This document shows positions 29,214-32,339 of a DNA stretch of 32,339 nt, piece after piece. A program made the translations under genes and the position numbers. This DNA is from a virus, in the IMG/VR virus record IMGVR_UViG_3300037258_001209, positions 1-32,339 of that record. One strand, 5' to 3'. How positions within the stretch are numbered: position 1 is the first letter of the stretch; each line of letters opens with the position of its first letter. The notes under the pieces are model-generated. The model saw only the letters and a program-made list of their open reading frames with translations. It did not search any database and had not been told where the DNA came from.

Positions 29214-30074
29214 ATGCCCGGCACGATAACCCCGATCGGCGTCGGCACGGCGACGCTCTACAACCGGCTGGCCTCGGCCGGCGCACCGCTGTTTCAGCAG
29301 CTCGCCGACCCCGGCGCCACCAGCCTGCCGATCGTCTTCGAGCCGCCGGCGGCGCTGACCGCCGGGGCGGCGGAATTGTGGTGCATCGCGACGGGCGGCG
29401 CCGACTGGGGCGGCTGTCTCGTCTATGTCTCGACCGACGGCGACACCTACGCGCCGGCCGGCGAAATTCTGGCGGGCGCCCGCCAGGGCGTGCTCAGCGC
29501 GAGCCTGCCGGCCGGCGGCGATCCCGACACCGCCGACACATTGTCGGTCGACCTGACGATGAGCCGCGGCCAGCTGATTTCCGGGACCCAGGCCGACGCC
29601 GATGGGCTGGTGACGTTATGCTATTGCGGCGGCGAACTGATCGCCTACCAGAGCGCGAGCCTGACCGCGCAGTACAAATACGACCTCGCCTATCTGCGGC
29701 GCGGCGTCTACGGCACGGCGATCGCCAGCCACGCCGCCGGCGCGCCGTTCGCGCGCTTTGGGCCGAGCGACCCGGCGGTGTTCAAATTCCCCTACCCGGC
29801 CAGTTTCGTCGGCCGCACCCTTTACCTGAAGCTGCCGGCCTTCAACACCTTCGGCCAGGCATTGCAGTCGCTCGCCGAGGTCGATGCGACCGCCGTCTCG
29901 CTGACCGGCGCCGGCATTGTCGTGGCGCCGAACAACCCGGTCATCGCCAACCTGGCGGCCGGCGTCACGCCCGAGGATTGGGGCCTCGTCGCCGAGGCGG
30001 TCGGCGCCGCGGCCGATTTCGGGCCGCTGTCGCTCGCCGCCGGCCTCAACATCGACCTCGGCATGCCGCTGTGA
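29214..30074 (+). CDS. Baseplate hub C-terminal domain encoded as a separate gene
   Basis: This 286-aa protein matches what is normally the C-terminal part of gp15/host-specificity-type hub proteins. The segments are P-I-V-F-E-P-P-A-A-L, W-G-G-C-L-V-Y-V-S-T-D-G-D-T-Y, G-V-L-S-A-S-L-P and T-L-S-V-D-L. They are followed by E-L-I-A-Y-Q-S-A-S-L-T, L-A-Y-L-R-R-G-V-Y-G-T-A-I-A-S-H and L-Y-L-K-L-P-A-F-N-T-F-G-Q. Its natural N-terminal partner is the gene ending at 25875; four genes lie between them. It starts four bases after the previous stop. The two polypeptides would need to assemble in the baseplate. Confidence 0.72.
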   Translation: MPGTITPIGVGTATLYNRLASAGAPLFQQLADPGATSLPIVFEPPAALTAGAAELWCIATGGADWGGCLVYVSTDGDTYAPAGEILAGARQGVLSASLPAGGDPDTADTLSVDLTMSRGQLISGTQADADGLVTLCYCGGELIAYQSASLTAQYKYDLAYLRRGVYGTAIASHAAGAPFARFGPSDPAVFKFPYPASFVGRTLYLKLPAFNTFGQALQSLAEVDATAVSLTGAGIVVAPNNPVIANLAAGVTPEDWGLVAEAVGAAADFGPLSLAAGLNIDLGMPL

Positions 30075-30087
30075 CAGGCCGTTGGCT

Positions 30088-30147
30088 GGCGGACTGCGTC
30101 CGCCCTACCACGCGACCAAGTCCTTCGTAGGGCGGACGCAGTCCGCC
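30088..30147. repeat. Perfect 21-bp inverted repeat
   Basis: The arms 30088-30108 and 30127-30147 are perfectly complementary, with an 18-base loop; the core motif is GGACTGCGTCCGCCC. It lies in the gap after the hub C-terminal gene. It is a host-type dispersed palindrome, without the T-run of an intrinsic terminator. Confidence 0.9.
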
Positions 30148-30211
30148 GCCCGCCGGGCATGGCGCGTGCCGGCGGAATTGCGCTCGTCGACGTCACAAAG
30201 GAATCCCCATT

Positions 30212-30724
30212 TTGTCCCACACGCAAGTGCAGCAGGCGCGCGGCACCAGCGCGCAGACCCTCGCCTATACCGGCCCCGCCGGCGAGGTGACGGTCAACAC
30301 CGACGACTGGTCGCTGCGGGTGCATGACGGCGCGTCGCCCGGCGGCTGGCCGCTGCGCACGACCGGCGCGAACTACTCCTACCAGCAGCCGGCGGATGGC
30401 GCGACGCTGACTGCCGCGGCGCATCTCGCCGCCTACATCGTCGATCCCGCCGGACCGCTGGCGACGCTGACCATCGTGCTGCCGCCGGCGGCCAATGACG
30501 GCGATGTGTTTCTGGTGGCGACGACCCAGCCGATCGCTTCGCTGACAATCTCCCCCGCCGTCGGCCAGAGCGTCAGCGCCGCCGCCGCGGGGCTGGGACC
30601 GGGCGGTGCGCTGCGCTGGCAGTACCGCGCCGCCAACGCCACCTGGTATCGCACCGCCGCCGCCGGTCTCGGCGCCGACGCCTTCGTCCAGGCGACGGCG
30701 CTCACCCCGCTCGGCGCGCTCTGA
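30212..30724 (+). CDS. Tropism-determinant-like fibre protein (Mtd_N-like)
   Basis: This 170-aa protein has an N-terminus Q-Q-A-R-G-T-S-A-Q-T, Y-T-G-P-A-G-E-V-T-V-N-T-D-D-W and L-R-V-H-D-G-A-S-P-G-G-W that closely follows the N-terminal domain of the major tropism determinant family (beta-prism, virion-anchoring). The rest is a short beta-rich domain (L-A-T-L-T-I-V-L-P-P-A-A-N-D-G-D-V-F). I prefer the TTG start at 30212, with AAAGGA about nine bases upstream. No C-type lectin fold, reverse transcriptase or template repeat was seen. Confidence 0.72.
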   Translation: MSHTQVQQARGTSAQTLAYTGPAGEVTVNTDDWSLRVHDGASPGGWPLRTTGANYSYQQPADGATLTAAAHLAAYIVDPAGPLATLTIVLPPAANDGDVFLVATTQPIASLTISPAVGQSVSAAAAGLGPGGALRWQYRAANATWYRTAAAGLGADAFVQATALTPLGAL

Positions 30725-30739
30725 TCACCTGACAGCGCT

Positions 30740-30759
30740 GCCCCGGTGCAAGCCGGGGC
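30740..30759. repeat. Small host-type hairpin
   Basis: A 7-base perfect stem GCCCCGG/CCGGGGC surrounds TGCAAG. It lies in the gap before 30840, in a stretch rich in CCGGG/CCCGG motifs; there is no T-run. Confidence 0.6.
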
Positions 30760-30839
30760 CCATTTCGGCGTCGCTCGTTCGGCGGCCGCGTGGGTCCCGC
30801 TTGCGCCGGGCCAGCGAGGCTGGAACCGAGGAGAATTGA

Positions 30840-31292
30840 ATGGCCCTGACCCCCAACAGCGCGATCCTGCCGCAGATTCCGAAATCGGCCCTCGCCCAGA
30901 TCGCCAACGCCGACGGCACCAGCCTCAAGGCGCTCGTCACCGGCGGCGCCAACGCCAGCAAGGTGTCCTCGATCGTCGCGTCGAACAGCGACACCGGCGC
31001 CTACACGTTGCAGCTCGTCGTCAACATCGGCGGCACGCTGTCGTCGGGTGTCGTTAGCGGCGGCACCAATTATCTCGTCGCGTCGGTGTCGCTGCCGGCT
31101 TCGGCCGGCAACGTTGCCGGCACGCCGCCGGTCGGCGTCTTGAGCGCCGCCAACATCCCGGGCATCGCGCAGGACGGCGCCGGCGCACCCTACCTGCTGC
31201 TCGATTCCGGCCATTACCTGTGCGTCGCGCTGACCGCGGCGATCGCCGCCGGCAAGCTGGTGTCGGCGCTCGCGACCCTCGCCGATTTCTGA
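30840..31292 (+). CDS. Small virion-associated protein, unknown
   Basis: This 150-aa protein has GAGGAGA just upstream of its start. It begins M-A-L-T-P-N-S-A-I-L-P-Q-I-P-K-S-A-L-A-Q-I-A-N-A-D-G-T. A beta-rich domain follows, with Y-T-L-Q-L-V-V-N-I-G-G-T and Y-L-L-L-D-S-G-H-Y-L-C-V-A-L-T-A. It sits just before the lysis genes, a common place for tail-fibre accessory proteins. I do not recognise the family. Confidence 0.65.
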   Translation: MALTPNSAILPQIPKSALAQIANADGTSLKALVTGGANASKVSSIVASNSDTGAYTLQLVVNIGGTLSSGVVSGGTNYLVASVSLPASAGNVAGTPPVGVLSAANIPGIAQDGAGAPYLLLDSGHYLCVALTAAIAAGKLVSALATLADF

Positions 31293-31320
31293 TCCCGGCG
31301 CCCCCTCACCGGCAAGCCCT

Positions 31321-31641
31321 ATGATCCATCCGCATTTCACCCCCGACATCAATCTCGGCCACCTGGTGCAGGCCGTCGTCGTCGCGACCACGGTCGGCGG
31401 CGGCGTGCTCGGCGGCTACATCAGCCTGCGCAACGACCTCGACGCGCAGCGCGCCGAATTTCAGGTGGCGCTGGCCGGCCACGAGGCGCGGCTGTCGATG
31501 CTCGAACACCAGTTCGACGAGCGGCGCAGCGACCAGCGCCAGTTCCAGGCCGAGATGCGTGCCGCGCTGGGCCGCGTCATGCAGGCGATCGGCGACCTGC
31601 GCACCGAACTGGTGCAGAAGGAGGACCGCAAATGGCGCTGA
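31321..31641 (+). CDS. Membrane-anchored coiled-coil lysis protein (holin/spanin-like)
   Basis: This 106-aa protein has one transmembrane segment at about residues 15-35 (L-V-Q-A-V-V-V-A-T-T-V-G-G-G-V-L-G-G-Y). A charged helical coiled-coil region runs to the end (E-A-R-L-S-M-L-E-H-Q-F-D-E-R-R-S-D). The gene overlaps the endolysin by ten bases, so it belongs to the lysis cassette. The topology fits a single-span holin or an inner-membrane spanin. The sequence does not decide between them. Confidence 0.68.
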   Translation: MIHPHFTPDINLGHLVQAVVVATTVGGGVLGGYISLRNDLDAQRAEFQVALAGHEARLSMLEHQFDERRSDQRQFQAEMRAALGRVMQAIGDLRTELVQKEDRKWR

Positions 31642-32339
31642 CCCCGGCGCAATTGCCGCTGCCCCGGCCGGTGCTCGACGCCGTCATCGACGTGTCGCAC
31701 CACAACGGCGCGATCGATTGGCCGGCGGTCGCGGCTGCCGGCATCGCTCTCGCTTTCGTCAAGGCGACGCAGGGCGAGCGCTTCGTCGATCCGGCCTTTG
31801 CAAAAAACCGCCGCGCCGCCGTCGCCGCCGGCATCCTTGTCGTGCCCTACCACTATCTCGACGGCGCCGACCCGGAGCGCCAGGCGGCGCATTTTGTTGC
31901 CGCAGCCGGGTTGTCGGCGGGCGATGCGGCGATGCTCGACTGGGAGAGCGCGGCGCCGGCGGCGGCGCTCGTCGCCTGCGGCCAGGCGGTCGCCGCCGCG
32001 ACCGGGCGCGACCCATTGCCGTATTACGGCCGGGCGCAATTGCCGGCGGCCGATCCGGTGCTGTCGGGCTGGCCGTTGCTGCTGCCGGACTACCCGCAGG
32101 GCAAGGCGAGCGGCGATTACGCGAGCCTCGTCCATCGCGCGCCGCGCCTGCCGCCCGGCCGCGCCGGCGCGTGGGACGCGGGGCGTCCCTATGATTTCCA
32201 CCAATATACGCCGTCCGGCCGCATCGCCGGCATCGCCGGCCCGGTCGACCGCTCGATCTGGGTCGGCAGCGCCGGCGAATTGGCCGCCTGGTTCGCCGCC
32301 GGCCCGCTGCCGCCGCCCGCCGCGCCGCTCGTCGGCTGA
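31632..32339 (+). CDS. GH25-family endolysin (lysozyme)
   Basis: This 235-aa protein is a muramidase that cuts the glycan strands at lysis. The GH25 hallmarks are V-I-D-V-S-H-H-N-G-A-I-D-W (Asp 20), F-V-K-A-T-Q-G, V-P-Y-H-Y, the catalytic D-W-E (103-105) and Y-D-F-H-Q-Y-T near the end. No signal peptide is present, so export needs a holin, consistent with the overlapping upstream gene. A short Ala/Pro tail ends at the last base of the window. Confidence 0.93.
   Translation: MALTPAQLPLPRPVLDAVIDVSHHNGAIDWPAVAAAGIALAFVKATQGERFVDPAFAKNRRAAVAAGILVVPYHYLDGADPERQAAHFVAAAGLSAGDAAMLDWESAAPAAALVACGQAVAAATGRDPLPYYGRAQLPAADPVLSGWPLLLPDYPQGKASGDYASLVHRAPRLPPGRAGAWDAGRPYDFHQYTPSGRIAGIAGPVDRSIWVGSAGELAAWFAAGPLPPPAAPLVG

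Noticed and set aside
30212-30724. Diversity-generating retroelement suggested by the Mtd_N-like protein
   Set aside because: No reverse transcriptase, template repeat or variable repeat was found in the window.
1-32339. CRISPR arrays, tRNA or rRNA genes and att sites
   Set aside because: No regularly spaced repeats, cloverleaf-like sequence, rRNA signature or integrase-linked direct repeat was noticed; the prophage ends are probably outside the window.

Overview
The window is most of a late (virion and lysis) region of a tailed, siphovirus-type prophage in a GC-rich alphaproteobacterium, probably Hyphomicrobiales/Rhizobiales. The evidence for the host group is a GcrA-like/DUF6456-type regulator, a structural gene order close to that of alphaproteobacterial gene transfer agents (terminase, portal, protease, capsid, adaptor, tail tube, chaperone, tape measure, DUF2460, DUF2163, NlpC/P60, hub), and intergenic palindromes of the type scattered through such genomes. 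No integrase, att site, replication gene, tRNA or CRISPR was found; the phage continues to the left of the window, or these functions are absent.

Left part (1-3830): a leftward S24/LexA-type repressor faces a rightward regulator (759-1712) across a compact divergent promoter region. An IS1595-family element (1713-3784) follows, with 26-bp imperfect terminal inverted repeats, a perfect 8-bp target duplication (CGATCTGA), a transposase broken by one in-frame TGA, a small basic ORF and an AT-richer membrane-protein passenger gene. Removing the element restores TTGACA-N17-TATAAG, so the insertion lies exactly between the spacer and the -10 box of what looks like the promoter of the packaging and structural operon.

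Head and packaging (3829-17821): small and large terminase, a small structural protein, a long beta-helix spike-like protein with a signal peptide and four C-terminal repeats, portal, XkdF-type protease, major capsid protein, connector and tail-completion genes. The 3' end of the portal gene is the most unusual locus. The portal core is joined through a P-A-S-N-P-G-G-G-Q-W-T linker to a short Cys-rich tail, and a small coupled gene follows. About 1.9 kb downstream lies a promoterless second copy of the 3' half of the portal, with a different linker length and an unrelated tail. This resembles the main-cassette/orphan-cassette layout of polymorphic toxin loci, here built on a portal protein. 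An antisense zinc-ribbon gene and a PEP-CTERM fragment lie in the same interval.

Tail and lysis (17868-32339): tail tube, a tail assembly chaperone with a probable -1 frameshift extension, a short tape measure, DUF2460, DUF2163 and NlpC/P60 genes. The baseplate hub appears split into two genes (24514-25875 and 29214-30074) separated by three adhesion/fibre-type genes and a small adaptor-like gene. Then come an Mtd_N-like tropism protein, a small structural protein, a membrane/coiled-coil lysis protein and a GH25 endolysin. Antisense, less GC-rich cargo interrupts the operon at two points: an SDH-type serine proteinase (19659-20786) and two small membrane proteins (23544-23988). Several gaps hold host-type palindromic repeats, and an intrinsic terminator lies just upstream of the capsid gene. 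Together with the two nonsense mutations and the split promoter, this suggests a long-resident, partly decaying or domesticated prophage.
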